The notes under the pieces were generated by a model. That model was not told the DNA's origin, did not search any database, and saw nothing but the letters and a program-made list of their open reading frames with translations. Of a DNA stretch of 64,000 nucleotides, positions 18,046-27,779 are shown one piece after another. The translations under genes and the position numbers were made by a program. Location of the stretch: the NCBI GenBank assembly GCA_902591495.1, contig CACJAW010000005.1, positions 1-64,000 of the forward strand, read 5' to 3'. The DNA is from an uncultured Pseudohongiella sp. (GTDB lineage: Bacteria; Pseudomonadota; Gammaproteobacteria; Pseudomonadales; Pseudohongiellaceae). Each line of letters opens with the position of its first letter. The first letter of the stretch is position 1.

Positions 18046-19368
18046 ATGAGTACAGTAAAAAGCCGCTTAAGCCTTATGATGTTTCTTCAGTACGCTGTCT
18101 GGGGAATCTGGTTGCCCGTTTTAGCAACATATCTTCAGTCACCAATAGTCGAAGGAGGGCTCGGATTCACCTCTGGGCAGGTAGGTTGGATAATAGGGAT
18201 TGCTGCTTCACTGGGCGCAGTGTCTGCTCCATTTATTGCAGGACAGTTTGCAGATCGCTACTTCTCTACGGAGAAATTTCTTTCTCTTCTCCTTCTTTTT
18301 GGTGGTGTTGTAAAGTTTGTTCTCTCGTTCCAGACATCATTCTCTGCGTGGTTAGTTCTGTCAATTTTGTACAGCGTCTTGTACATGCCCACGCTGTCGT
18401 TAACAAATTCCATGGCTTTCGCGCACCTTAAAAATATTGATAGTGAATGGCCTAGAGTGCGTGTCATGGGAACATTTGGCTGGATTGCAGCAAGTTGGTT
18501 GTTTCCGATGATTTGGCTGCAGTCGAACCTAGAATTTCAAGTTTTTCCTCCATTCTTTGTTGGAACAGAGGTGGCTGATGCGACGTCTCGATTAGGAGAT
18601 ACATTAAAAGTATCAGGTATCATTTCAATATTTTATGCGCTCTATTGTATGTCTTTGCCAAATACGCCTCCAAATAGAGAAGCTTCGGAAAGACTTGCTT
18701 TCATGAAGGCTTTTAGCTTGTTATCAAAAAAATCCTTCGCAGTGTTAGTTCTTGCGAGCCTACCCATTGCAATAATACATCAGATTTATTTTATGCAGAC
18801 TGGCCCTTTCCTCGAGAATCAGCTAGGTTTGTTGGTAACGTATATAGCGCCAGCTATGACGGTTGGGCAGTTCGCTGAAATAGCGGTTATGGCTATTCTT
18901 GGTATGTTTATAGCGAGATTCGGTTTCCGACGGACGATTGCCATCGGGGCCTTTGCTTATTTCGCCCGCTACTTGATTTGGGGATTGATTAGCTTGCAGG
19001 AACCTTCAGGACCCTCGGTTGACGTTTCAGGGCAATTTATTTGGACTGTCCCATTGGTAATCGGAATTTTTAGTCAGCTACTTCATGGGGTATGTTACGC
19101 ATGTTTCTTCGCTTCAGCCTATATGTATGTCGATAAAATTGCTGATGATGATATTCGAAATTCTGCCCAAACAGTATTTGGGATCATTATACTTGGTTTG
19201 GGCCCGATGCTAGCAGCACCTCTTTTGGGGGTTTTAGCGAAAATATTTGGAGAAGCGGGTGTAGTCACTGATTTTGCAGGCATGTGGCTTTCTTTGGCAG
19301 CTATCGCCTTCATAACCAGCGCTGTTTTTTTTGTTGCCTTTACCGAAGAGGCAGAGAGCAGTATATAA
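18046..19368 (+). CDS. MFS transporter, nucleoside:H+ symporter (NupG)-like
   Basis: A 440-residue integral membrane protein with about twelve hydrophobic segments. The opening LMMFLQYAVWGIWLPVLATYL, followed by EGGLGFTSGQVGWIIG, is typical of the nucleoside:H+ symporter branch of the major facilitator superfamily. It probably imports nucleosides or a related solute at the inner membrane. The ribosome-binding site is weak (AGGGG 14 bases upstream). There are no obvious nucleoside catabolic genes beside it. Confidence 0.8.
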   Translation: MSTVKSRLSLMMFLQYAVWGIWLPVLATYLQSPIVEGGLGFTSGQVGWIIGIAASLGAVSAPFIAGQFADRYFSTEKFLSLLLLFGGVVKFVLSFQTSFSAWLVLSILYSVLYMPTLSLTNSMAFAHLKNIDSEWPRVRVMGTFGWIAASWLFPMIWLQSNLEFQVFPPFFVGTEVADATSRLGDTLKVSGIISIFYALYCMSLPNTPPNREASERLAFMKAFSLLSKKSFAVLVLASLPIAIIHQIYFMQTGPFLENQLGLLVTYIAPAMTVGQFAEIAVMAILGMFIARFGFRRTIAIGAFAYFARYLIWGLISLQEPSGPSVDVSGQFIWTVPLVIGIFSQLLHGVCYACFFASAYMYVDKIADDDIRNSAQTVFGIIILGLGPMLAAPLLGVLAKIFGEAGVVTDFAGMWLSLAAIAFITSAVFFVAFTEEAESSI

Positions 19369-19465
19369 TCAATGAAATTTCTCAGATCCCAATCGGCGTC
19401 GTTTCGCTGGGCTTTGGAATTGGCTACTATCTAAAAGCGCTTAGTATTTTTTGGAGGAATTTATA

Positions 19466-20737
19466 ATGAAAAAGGAAACTCTAGCAATTCACTGTGGTTA
19501 TGAAACAGACCCAACAACAAACTCGGTCGCGGTTCCGATACATCAAACGGTAGCGTATGAATTTAATGATGCACAACACGGCGCAGATCTATTCAATCTA
19601 GCCGTCCCAGGTAATATCTATACTCGAATTATGAATCCGACCAATGATGTCCTGGAGCAAAGACTTGCTGCATTAGAGGGTGGAATTGCTGCGCTTGCCG
19701 TTGCATCTGGAATGGCAGCTATTAACTACTCGATACTCACCCTAGCTAAAGCAGGCGACAATATTGTATCGACCCCTCAGCTCTATGGAGGTACTTACAC
19801 GTTGTTCGCGCATATGCTTCCTAGTCAGGGAATAGAGGTGCGCTTTGCCGAAGATGATTCGCCTGCTGCTCTTGAAAAGTTAATCGATGACAGCACCAAG
19901 GCAGTGTATTGTGAAACGATCGGAAACCCAGCAGGGAATATTGTTGATCTTGCTCCGATTTGTGACATGGCTCACAAATATGGGGTTGCCGTCATCGTTG
20001 ATAATACGGTTGCAACTCCGACACTTTGTAACCCAATTCAATTTGGGGCAGATATTGTAGTTCACTCGTTGACAAAATATATTGGTGGGCATGGCACTTC
20101 TATTGGAGGGATTATCGTTGACTCAGGAAAGTTTCCTTGGGTGGAGAACAAAGCACGCTATCCGCAACTGACAGAGCCGGAGCCTTCTTATCACGGCGTC
20201 GTATACTCTGAAGCGTTGGGTGAGGCAGCCTTTATCGGAAGGGCAAGGACAGTACCTCTCCGAAATACAGGTTCAGCTCTTTCTCCTATGAACGCGTTCT
20301 TAATCATGCAAGGTTTGGAGACTTTGGCAATCCGTATGGAACGACATTGCGAAAACGCGCTTGCTGTCGCGCAGTTTTTACAAGATCACAGTAAAGTGGA
20401 ATGGGTCAATTTCGGTGGTCTTGAAGGAGATCAATACTTCGATCTAGCTAAAAAATATTGTGGTGGTGTCCCAGCATCGCTATTAACCTTTGGCATTAAA
20501 GGAGGATTTGAAGCTGGTGTGAGTTTTTACGATGCCTTAGAGATGGTAAAGCGACTGGTTAACATCGGCGATGCCAAAACGCTCGCATGTCATCCCGCGT
20601 CTACTACACATCGTCAGCTCACTGAGGAAGAGCAAGCATTAGCTGGAGTGACTCCGGAAACGATTCGAATTTGTGTTGGTATAGAGCATATTGATGACAT
20701 CATCAATGATATCAGTCAGGCGCTAGATAAAGCATAA
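19466..20737 (+). CDS. metY: O-acetylhomoserine sulfhydrylase / aminocarboxypropyltransferase
   Basis: A 423-residue PLP enzyme of the Cys/Met metabolism family at the usual MetY length. Signatures are ETLAIHCGYE at the N-terminus, NPTNDVLEQRLAALEGG, VDNTVATP and HSLTKYIGGHGTSIGG with the PLP lysine at K204. MetY makes homocysteine from O-acetylhomoserine and sulfide. The ATG at 19466 has GGAGG 8 bases upstream. The MaoC hydratase gene follows after 31 bases and may be co-transcribed. Cystathionine gamma-synthase is a less likely alternative. Confidence 0.85.
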   Translation: MKKETLAIHCGYETDPTTNSVAVPIHQTVAYEFNDAQHGADLFNLAVPGNIYTRIMNPTNDVLEQRLAALEGGIAALAVASGMAAINYSILTLAKAGDNIVSTPQLYGGTYTLFAHMLPSQGIEVRFAEDDSPAALEKLIDDSTKAVYCETIGNPAGNIVDLAPICDMAHKYGVAVIVDNTVATPTLCNPIQFGADIVVHSLTKYIGGHGTSIGGIIVDSGKFPWVENKARYPQLTEPEPSYHGVVYSEALGEAAFIGRARTVPLRNTGSALSPMNAFLIMQGLETLAIRMERHCENALAVAQFLQDHSKVEWVNFGGLEGDQYFDLAKKYCGGVPASLLTFGIKGGFEAGVSFYDALEMVKRLVNIGDAKTLACHPASTTHRQLTEEEQALAGVTPETIRICVGIEHIDDIINDISQALDKA

Positions 20738-20768
20738 AATCGATAATTGGTAGAAAATTGAGAGTAGT

Positions 20769-21230
20769 ATGCCTAGTCCGAGTTATTTTGAGGATTTCGA
20801 AGTAGGAGCAATTCAAGAGTTTGGTGAGTACAAGGTCACTGAGAAAGAAATAATAGATTTTGCTGAGAAGTTTGACCCACAGCCTTTTCACTTGTCCGAA
20901 GAGGCAGGTCAAGCGATGCACTTTGGCGGGTTGTGCGCCTCTGGTTGGCATACCTGCTCTATGGCAATGCGAATGATTGTGGAACATATGCCAAAAGAGA
21001 ATAATGGAGCACTCGGGTCGCCTGGCATAGATGAAATACGTTGGAAAAAGCCTGTTTTCCCCGGAGACGTTCTGCGTATGCGGTCGACGATCCTTGATAA
21101 GAAGCCTTCGAGGTCGCGCGCAGATATGGGCACGATATTCATGTTAAACGAGTTGTTCAATCAGAACGATGAGGTAGTAATGACTAACAAGCCCATAGTC
21201 ATGGTTAAAAAAAGGAGTCGCATTTCATAA
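20769..21230 (+). CDS. MaoC-type (R)-enoyl-CoA hydratase
   Basis: A 153-residue hot-dog-fold protein. The hydratase motif is present: D36 and H41 in FDPQPFHLSEE, then HFGGLCASGWHT. These enzymes hydrate trans-2-enoyl-CoA to (R)-3-hydroxyacyl-CoA. GAGAG precedes the ATG. It sits between metY and a convergent permease gene; the functional link with MetY is unclear. Confidence 0.85.
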   Translation: MPSPSYFEDFEVGAIQEFGEYKVTEKEIIDFAEKFDPQPFHLSEEAGQAMHFGGLCASGWHTCSMAMRMIVEHMPKENNGALGSPGIDEIRWKKPVFPGDVLRMRSTILDKKPSRSRADMGTIFMLNELFNQNDEVVMTNKPIVMVKKRSRIS

Positions 21231-21253
21231 TCGTGATGCCATTTGATACTACG

Positions 21254-22582
21254 TTAACCATCCTTGCCGGCAGAAATATTGTCCCGGGAAGCAGTCAGAT
21301 AGTAAAAGACTAGCCCTATACCTATTACACCAAAACTGAATAATACTTCTACTGGCCTCATCAGCAAAGTGAACGTCAATGTCCAGCCCGTGAGTGTCAG
21401 AAAGATCAAGGGTGTTAGTGGAAATAAGAAGGCGCGGTAAGGGCGAGTTAGGCTGGGTTGTCGTATCCTAAGTACGAATAATCCCAGAACGCTAGCAAAA
21501 GTATTGAGCGCCATTGTGAACCCAGCGAACACAAGCACCGACTCGAACGTCGAGGAGACAATAAAAATGATAGCGATTGCGGATTGAAGAAAGATTGATC
21601 TTGCAGGTATTCCAGAAGCGTTTCTCTGACCTAGAAAGCTTAATTTGGGGAAGTCTTCGCCTACAACTTGGATGACACGAGGCCCTGCCATTGTCATTGC
21701 GCTAACTGTTGATATAAGAAGCAATGCGAGAGCAAGACCAAACAAATTTCCCGCTACTTCACCAAAAATAGTTCTCGCAGCAATGGCTCCCACTTCTACT
21801 TCCCCAATCATCGAATCAATTGGAGTGGTATACAGAAACACATAATTTAAACCCAGATACAAGAGTGTGACTATCGAAGTGCCAGAGATTAATACTAGCG
21901 GGAGAGTCTTTTGGGGATTTTCGATTTCACTCGATAGATAAGTCGCGGCATTCCAGCCTGAAAACGCGAAACTTACATAAATAAGAGCTACTGCAAAAGC
22001 GCCGCTTGTAATTAATTGAACATCACCAACCTTTGGTAAAAAGGAAATTGGTTGAGGAGTCGTCACAACAGTAAGCGAGGCTCCGATGAAAAAGAGGATG
22101 ACTAATACTTTTAATGTGGTGAACACTGTCTGAGTTCTTCCGCTGTTGCGATGATTTGTTGAATGGACGGCAGCTAATGTGAGAAGAAGTCCTACGGCAA
22201 TAAATTTTTCTAAAGAGTTGGGAACGTCACCGAATAATGAAGAGGTCAAATATGCGGAGAAAGTCATTGCCGCGAGTGCCGTCGGAGCAGCAAACCCTAC
22301 AGACATTGAGATCCATCCTGAAACGAACCCAGCGGCAGGGTGGTAAATTTGGGATAGGAAGTTATATTCACCGCCGGATCGAGGAAGAGTTGCACCTAGC
22401 TCCGCATAAGATATTGCTCCACACAGAGCCGTAAGGCCACCTAAAACCCAGAGAAAAAGGAGTGCAAATCCAGATGTTATATCCAGTAATTGGAAGCCTA
22501 GGCTAGTAAATACCCCTGTTCCAACCATATTCGCCACAATGACCGCTGTAACAGTGACGTATTTAAATTTATTTTCTGACAT
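21254..22582 (-). CDS. APC superfamily amino acid permease
   Basis: A 442-residue protein with about twelve transmembrane segments. The first helix has the unwound-region signature NMVGTGVFTSLG of the amino acid-polyamine-organocation superfamily, followed by SYAELGATLPRSGGEYNFL. It likely imports amino acids across the inner membrane; specificity cannot be read. It converges on the MaoC gene with 23 bases between stops. Confidence 0.88.
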   Translation of the reverse strand: MSENKFKYVTVTAVIVANMVGTGVFTSLGFQLLDITSGFALLFLWVLGGLTALCGAISYAELGATLPRSGGEYNFLSQIYHPAAGFVSGWISMSVGFAAPTALAAMTFSAYLTSSLFGDVPNSLEKFIAVGLLLTLAAVHSTNHRNSGRTQTVFTTLKVLVILFFIGASLTVVTTPQPISFLPKVGDVQLITSGAFAVALIYVSFAFSGWNAATYLSSEIENPQKTLPLVLISGTSIVTLLYLGLNYVFLYTTPIDSMIGEVEVGAIAARTIFGEVAGNLFGLALALLLISTVSAMTMAGPRVIQVVGEDFPKLSFLGQRNASGIPARSIFLQSAIAIIFIVSSTFESVLVFAGFTMALNTFASVLGLFVLRIRQPSLTRPYRAFLFPLTPLIFLTLTGWTLTFTLLMRPVEVLFSFGVIGIGLVFYYLTASRDNISAGKDG

Positions 22583-22799
22583 ATATTAAAGGGTAGCCTT
22601 GATTTATCTGGATGGGTCTTTAAATTCACTCGAGATCATTATTCGATCTAATCTTGCCCATCTGTTTCAGGGTGTGCAAGGCTGAAATGCTCGGATTGGT
22701 TGATTTAGGTATATATGTGAAGAATTTGGGGTATTTGTTCTGTTATAGTTGAAGAAAAGCCCGTTTTCACATATTTTCCTGAAATAACGGAGGCAAACA

Positions 22800-23810
22800 A
22801 TGATAAAAAATTCAAAAAGCGTTCAACGAAAATTAGCACTTGTAGGTGGTCCAATGTTTTTAGCAGTGTTGGTATCTAGCCTCCAAGCACAGGATTGGCA
22901 GCCAGAATTGCTGCCAGACGGACAACCGAACATCACAGGCATGTGGAATAATGTCGGGGCAACTGCCACGCCAGTTGAAATGCCAGACGAGTTCGAGGGC
23001 AGGGTTCCAACAGCCGAAGAGCTAGCCGATTTTATTGCCCGACGAGACGAGGCTCGAAAAGGGAACGTCTGTTCCTTGAATGAGTGCATTAGCGGAGGTC
23101 AGAGTGTTGGTGCTTACGGAAATGAGTGGTTTGACTGGTTTTGGTCTGATGCGGTGGTTGATGCCCCCGCCTTAGTAGTGGACCCTCCAAACGGCAGAAT
23201 CCCTGCATACACCTCGGCAGCTCAAGAGGCCATCAGATTGAATGTTGTTGAAGAGCATGATTCGGCAGCTAACGTAGAGGCTGGCGATCGATGCCTGTCG
23301 CGTGGAGTATTCGGGATGATGATGCCGACAGCGTACAATAACGGAAAGCTTATATTACAGTCGCCAGGTTATGTGATGATCCACAGTGAAATGATTCACA
23401 ATGCACGAATAATTCCCATTGATGCAGGTAACCATGTTAGTGACAACATAAAACTATGGGAAGGTGATGCGCGGGGTCGTTGGGAAGGTAATACACTGAT
23501 TGTCGAGTCTACCAATTTTAAGTATGTCAGAAACATTCGTGCGCCGGGTCGCGGAAATCCTCCTCAAAATGAGGGACGGAAGATGATTGAGACATTTACG
23601 TTTGAGGATGAGAATACTCTCCGATATACGCTGACAGTTGATGATCCGCTGACTTATGAGGAGCCTTGGACGGTTGCTTTTCCCTACTTAAAAGATAGCG
23701 AATATAAGCAGTATGAATATGCCTGTCATGAAGGAAACTACGCCATGGAAACTCGTCTCAGTGGTGCCAGGGTGGTTGAGCGAGGTCTTACCGAAACAGG
23801 TAATCGTTAA
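22800..23810 (+). CDS. Exported CHEGNY-family protein, copy 1
   Basis: A 336-residue protein with a signal peptide (cleavage near LQAQ). It is one of four paralogues in this window, sharing an N-terminal QPNITGMWN segment, a Cys after Arg (C165 in DRCLSRG), EMIHNARIIPID, RWEGNTLIVEST, and near the C-terminus YACHEGNY (C309). The two conserved cysteines could form a disulfide. I do not recognise a named family or function. GGAGG lies before the ATG. This copy is the most divergent of the four: it has an extra Cys pair near residues 91-96 and lacks the PEDRGLSERC stretch. A terminator follows. Confidence 0.75.
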   Translation: MIKNSKSVQRKLALVGGPMFLAVLVSSLQAQDWQPELLPDGQPNITGMWNNVGATATPVEMPDEFEGRVPTAEELADFIARRDEARKGNVCSLNECISGGQSVGAYGNEWFDWFWSDAVVDAPALVVDPPNGRIPAYTSAAQEAIRLNVVEEHDSAANVEAGDRCLSRGVFGMMMPTAYNNGKLILQSPGYVMIHSEMIHNARIIPIDAGNHVSDNIKLWEGDARGRWEGNTLIVESTNFKYVRNIRAPGRGNPPQNEGRKMIETFTFEDENTLRYTLTVDDPLTYEEPWTVAFPYLKDSEYKQYEYACHEGNYAMETRLSGARVVERGLTETGNR

Positions 23811-23832
23811 CAAGGACAGAGGACATTAAGTT

Positions 23833-23879
23833 AGGTCAGCGTAAAGATGCGGGGACGTGTTTTTACCCTGACCTTTTTT
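23833..23879 (+). terminator. Rho-independent terminator
   Basis: An outer stem AGGTCAG/CTGACCT and, after a C-C mismatch, an inner stem GTAAA/TTTAC, with a T-run at the 3' side. It separates CHEGNY copy 1 from the FG-GAP protein gene. Confidence 0.75.
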
Positions 23880-23898
23880 ATCCAATTGAGATTTTGAA

Positions 23899-25329
23899 AT
23901 GAACATTAAAACCTTAGTAAATTTAGTCATCTGTTCGTCGGTATCCGGGACGCTCTCTGGGCAGCCTCTAGTTGGAGAGACTCCGAGTAAAGCGCGCTCA
24001 GTTGATGGCTCTTATATAAGTTGGAAAGAACATTTAATCGATGATCCTGTCCTATCTGGTGTTCCCTTTAGTGGAAGTGATGGTCTAGTGATGGCTGATC
24101 TTGACCTTGACGGTTTCGAAGACATTGTTTCGGTTCATGAATCAGACTCAAACTATGATTCTACCGTCCCAGGTGAAACTCCTGAGGCTATGGGTCATGT
24201 CAGGATAGCGTTTGGTTCAGACGACCCTGACAAGTGGGTGAATATCACTTTAGGTGAAGGGGCGGATGCGTCAGCGGCCGAGGATGCTGCCATTAGTGAT
24301 GTTAATGGAGATGGATTCCCAGATATCATGGTCGCTGCTGAGCTATCACACTTAATATACTTTCAAAACCCCGGTCAAAATATTAGAACCCAAGCATGGG
24401 AAAGACTCATTCTCCCCATGACACAAGGCAGAGGTTCATACATACGGGTTTTCTTGGCGGACCTAAATGGTGATGGTTCTCCCGAAGCGATCGCGCCAAA
24501 CAAGGGAGCACAAAGACCGACTATAGAAGATTACAGACGGTCAACTGCAGCCTCCATTTATAAGTTTAGCGGAGATCCTTTGATTGGCTCTAGCTGGAGC
24601 GAGATAGAGCTAGGGTTTTTCAGTAATCCGCGCAACTCAGAGCCTATCGATATAGATGGTGATGGGGATATGGATATTATTGTTGGAAGTAACGGTGAAA
24701 ATCGAATCATACTGTTTGAGAACACGGACCCGGAGAATCTTGCTTTTTCGGAGCATGCAATAGGCGTGTATGGCCCAAGCACCAATGGATTTAACATGGA
24801 GTTCATAGATCTTAATGGTGATGGACGCCTTGATATCGTTGGTGCTGCGGGCAGGATATTATCTTGGTTCGAGCAACCCGCTGATATCGACCATGCTTGG
24901 ATTTCAAGGCCCATCGGGTCTTTTGCGCCAGACAGCATGACGGGGTTTGAAATAGCCGATATCAACGGAGATGGCCTCATTGACCTCATCGCTGGAAGCT
25001 ACAGCAGAGGACCTAGAATGGGCGATGGTGACGTGACAGCAGAAGACGCACTTGGAAGGATAGGGTGGTTTGAAAATCCTGGCGACCTAGAGAAAGAATG
25101 GATACGGCATGATATCTCCAGGAGAAAGAGAGGGATGTACGATAAGTTCATAGGGCGAGATCTTGATAATGATGGGGATACTGACTTTATTGCCACCCGA
25201 GGCAACAGCTATCCGTATGATGGTGTTTTTTGGCTTGAACAGGTGAGATCTTCAACGCCTCAGCCAGCCTTTGAAAGAGCTAGAGAGATTGATAGTCCTG
25301 AAATGCCACTTTTCAATATGAAAAATTAA
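23899..25329 (+). CDS. Secreted FG-GAP/VCBS-repeat protein
   Basis: A 476-residue protein with a probable N-terminal signal and seven regularly spaced Asp-rich calcium-type loops: near residues 67, 134, 188, 251, 304, 354 and 421 (for example DVNGDGFPD, DIDGDGDMD, DLDNDGDTD). This is the pattern of an integrin-alpha-like seven-bladed propeller. Such proteins are usually extracellular or periplasmic; ligand unknown. Blades also carry FENPGD/FQNPGQ-type WF-NP motifs. The stop is 68 bases before the ATG of a lipoprotein quinoprotein, so the two are likely one transcript. Confidence 0.8.
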   Translation: MNIKTLVNLVICSSVSGTLSGQPLVGETPSKARSVDGSYISWKEHLIDDPVLSGVPFSGSDGLVMADLDLDGFEDIVSVHESDSNYDSTVPGETPEAMGHVRIAFGSDDPDKWVNITLGEGADASAAEDAAISDVNGDGFPDIMVAAELSHLIYFQNPGQNIRTQAWERLILPMTQGRGSYIRVFLADLNGDGSPEAIAPNKGAQRPTIEDYRRSTAASIYKFSGDPLIGSSWSEIELGFFSNPRNSEPIDIDGDGDMDIIVGSNGENRIILFENTDPENLAFSEHAIGVYGPSTNGFNMEFIDLNGDGRLDIVGAAGRILSWFEQPADIDHAWISRPIGSFAPDSMTGFEIADINGDGLIDLIAGSYSRGPRMGDGDVTAEDALGRIGWFENPGDLEKEWIRHDISRRKRGMYDKFIGRDLDNDGDTDFIATRGNSYPYDGVFWLEQVRSSTPQPAFERAREIDSPEMPLFNMKN

Positions 25330-25397
25330 AAAGACACTTTTGTTTGATTGAAGCTCAAATACTTGATTTTAAGATCCTAACAAGCGGAAGAGATACC

Positions 25398-27344
25398 ATG
25401 AAAAAGTTTTCTGTAATCATTCTTTCTATAATCATAATTGTATCTTGTTCACCAGAGGCTACGAAATCAACAGTAGAAGTTGTTGGGGAATGGCACCATG
25501 CAGGAGGCAGTCATTTCTCTGAGAAGTATGCTGCGCTTGATCAGATCAATGCAAAGAACTTTAACGACCTTGAGATTGCTTGGCGGTGGCAGTCGATAGA
25601 TGTAAATTTGCCTAGGAATATAGCATATGCCACTGGAGATTATCGAGCTGTACCTTTGTTAATAAAAGGAGTCATGTATACCAATACTAATCACGGACAA
25701 GTGGTGGCGCTTAACCCGGCAACGGGTGAACTAATATGGAGTTTTGATCCAGAAAGTTATGCTTTGGGCAGACCAGTATTCTCCCCAGCTCAAACTCGAG
25801 GTATAGAGTACTGGACTGACGGTAATATTAGCCGGATTTTTATCGCAACTCTTGGCAAACAACTGGTCTCGATTGACGTAAATACTGGGAAGCCTGACCC
25901 TAACTTTGGTGAGGATGGATTCGTAGACTTGCGTGATAACTTTGGAAAATTAGAATTTGAAATAGATAACATAACTCATGGTGCACCGCCAATCGCAGTT
26001 GGTGATTCTGTAATTATCGGGTCTAAAATTTTTGATTACACCTTGTTTAATCGGAGCCCGCCAGGCCATGTCAGAGCCTATGATGCCTATACTGGGGAGT
26101 TTAAGTGGAGATTTAATACTATTCCCCAGCAAGGCGAGCCTTTTACGGAAACGTGGGAGAGTGACTCGTGGCGTGAAGCGGGGAATACTAACGTTTGGAC
26201 TTTTATGTCCGCGGATGATGAGGCCGGTATTGTCTACTTGCCGACTTCAACGCCGACTAACGACTATTGGGGTGGCAAGCGGTTAGGTGAAAACCTTTTT
26301 GCTGAGTCAATAGTCGCCTTGGATGCGGATACCGGCGAAAGGTTGTGGCATTTCCAAACCGTGCATCATGGTCTTTGGGATTATGATGTAGCTTCAGCCC
26401 CTAATTTGGTCGATATTGTTGTTGATGGAAAGCCCATCAGAGCAGTGGCGCAGGTATCAAAGACTGGCTTTACTTATGTTTTTGATCGTATAAGTGGAGA
26501 ACCAGTCTGGCCGATTGAAGAGAAGCCTGTACCACCCAGTGACGTGCCAGGCGAGCGCGCTCATCCAACGCAGCCTTTCCCAACAAAACCGGCTCCATTC
26601 GAGAGACAGGGAATGTCGGAAGAGGATCTCATTGACTTTACTCCTGAAATACACGCAGCGGCAGAGGAGATAGCATCTAAATTAGTGTTAGGGCCTATTT
26701 TCACTCCTCCGATCGTTAAAGGTACAAATGGTAAAGACGCGACCGTATTTCTGCCGGGTGCGGGAGGTGGCGCCAACTTTCCTGGGGCAAACGTTGATCC
26801 CGAGACGGGGATACTTTATGTGCCTTCACACACGCGACCATATGCTATGTCGTTGGTCGAACCTGATGATCCAGATTCAGATTGGCCATACGTAATCAAT
26901 GTGCAACGGAACATAGGTCCAATGGGATTGCCGCTAACTAAGCCACCATACAGGCGTATTACCGCGATCGATTTAAACACTGGTGAGCATATTTGGCAGA
27001 CGCCTTTTGGAAAAGGCCCCGCAAATCATCCTCTACTAACACACCTTGATTTGCCAGATTTAGGAAGCGTATTCACTGATGTCTCTGCTGAAGGTGGAAT
27101 ACTGATAACTAAGGGCTTAGTGATTTCGCATTTGCCACAGAAAGACGAGGTTGATGAGGATGCGGATGGTTCGGTTCTTGTCGCGTACGATAAATTGACG
27201 GGAGAGAAAGTTGGAGAGATCCTTGTTGACCGCCGTCTTCATGGTCCTGTTATGTCCTATCTCCATGAAGGAAAGCAGTATATCGCTATCGCAGGCGGGC
27301 GCTTTGATACGGCGGAAATGGTTACCTTCGCCCTGTCTGACTGA
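25398..27344 (+). CDS. Lipid-anchored PQQ-dependent dehydrogenase
   Basis: A 648-residue quinoprotein. The ATG at 25398 starts a lipoprotein signal (MKKFSVIILSIIIIVSCSPE, lipobox Cys); a longer frame from 25344 lacks this logic. The propeller repeats (ALNPATGELIWSF, ALDADTGERLWHF) and the catalytic-Asp blade HHGLWDYDVAS, followed by VSKTGFTYVFDR, are typical of PQQ dehydrogenases. There is no haem motif and no membrane domain, so it would oxidise a sugar or alcohol at a membrane surface and pass electrons to an unidentified acceptor. GGAAGAG precedes the start. Confidence 0.87.
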   Translation: MKKFSVIILSIIIIVSCSPEATKSTVEVVGEWHHAGGSHFSEKYAALDQINAKNFNDLEIAWRWQSIDVNLPRNIAYATGDYRAVPLLIKGVMYTNTNHGQVVALNPATGELIWSFDPESYALGRPVFSPAQTRGIEYWTDGNISRIFIATLGKQLVSIDVNTGKPDPNFGEDGFVDLRDNFGKLEFEIDNITHGAPPIAVGDSVIIGSKIFDYTLFNRSPPGHVRAYDAYTGEFKWRFNTIPQQGEPFTETWESDSWREAGNTNVWTFMSADDEAGIVYLPTSTPTNDYWGGKRLGENLFAESIVALDADTGERLWHFQTVHHGLWDYDVASAPNLVDIVVDGKPIRAVAQVSKTGFTYVFDRISGEPVWPIEEKPVPPSDVPGERAHPTQPFPTKPAPFERQGMSEEDLIDFTPEIHAAAEEIASKLVLGPIFTPPIVKGTNGKDATVFLPGAGGGANFPGANVDPETGILYVPSHTRPYAMSLVEPDDPDSDWPYVINVQRNIGPMGLPLTKPPYRRITAIDLNTGEHIWQTPFGKGPANHPLLTHLDLPDLGSVFTDVSAEGGILITKGLVISHLPQKDEVDEDADGSVLVAYDKLTGEKVGEILVDRRLHGPVMSYLHEGKQYIAIAGGRFDTAEMVTFALSD

Positions 27345-27393
27345 CCATCATGTCAACGATTGGTTGCGAACGTCAGATTCATAATTTGAGCTC

Positions 27394-27720
27394 ATGCTAA
27401 CTTTTCCGCTACATTTGCTGCTTCACTTCTTGGTCCCCGGGGTAATAGCAGGTGTGTTTTACCGGAGCCAGTGGCGGAAAGCATATATTGTTATGATTGC
27501 TACGATGTTGGTCGACATCGATCATTTGTTTAGCAGTCCAATATTTGACCCTAACAGGTGTAGTATTGGAACTCACCCGTTGCACGAACCATTTCTGTTG
27601 CCACTTTTCTTAGTGCTGAGTATGGTTCCTAGATCCAGGTTTTTAGGACTTGGGTTGATCATCCATATGTCTTTAGACAGTTTGGATTGTCAGGTTACAA
27701 GCGGAGTCTGGTTCGTCTAA
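27394..27720 (+). CDS. DUF6122-like membrane protein
   Basis: A 108-residue hydrophobic protein with about three to four transmembrane helices. The motifs LHLLLHFLVPGVIAG, MLVDIDHLF and DPNRCSIGTHPLHEP fit my recollection of DUF6122, an inner-membrane family of unknown function with conserved His/Asp residues on helix ends. It lies 49 bases after the lipoprotein quinoprotein gene. Confidence 0.65.
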   Translation: MLTFPLHLLLHFLVPGVIAGVFYRSQWRKAYIVMIATMLVDIDHLFSSPIFDPNRCSIGTHPLHEPFLLPLFLVLSMVPRSRFLGLGLIIHMSLDSLDCQVTSGVWFV

Positions 27721-27779
27721 TATGCTTTTTTTCTCAATTAAAGGATAATTGTCAAAGAAATTCATGTAATCTAAATATT

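Noticed and set aside
24558-24989. Minus-strand open frame of 143 codons inside the FG-GAP gene
   Set aside because: It is a shadow of the repetitive Asp-rich coding strand; its serine- and proline-rich translation is the mirror of GAT/GGT codons.
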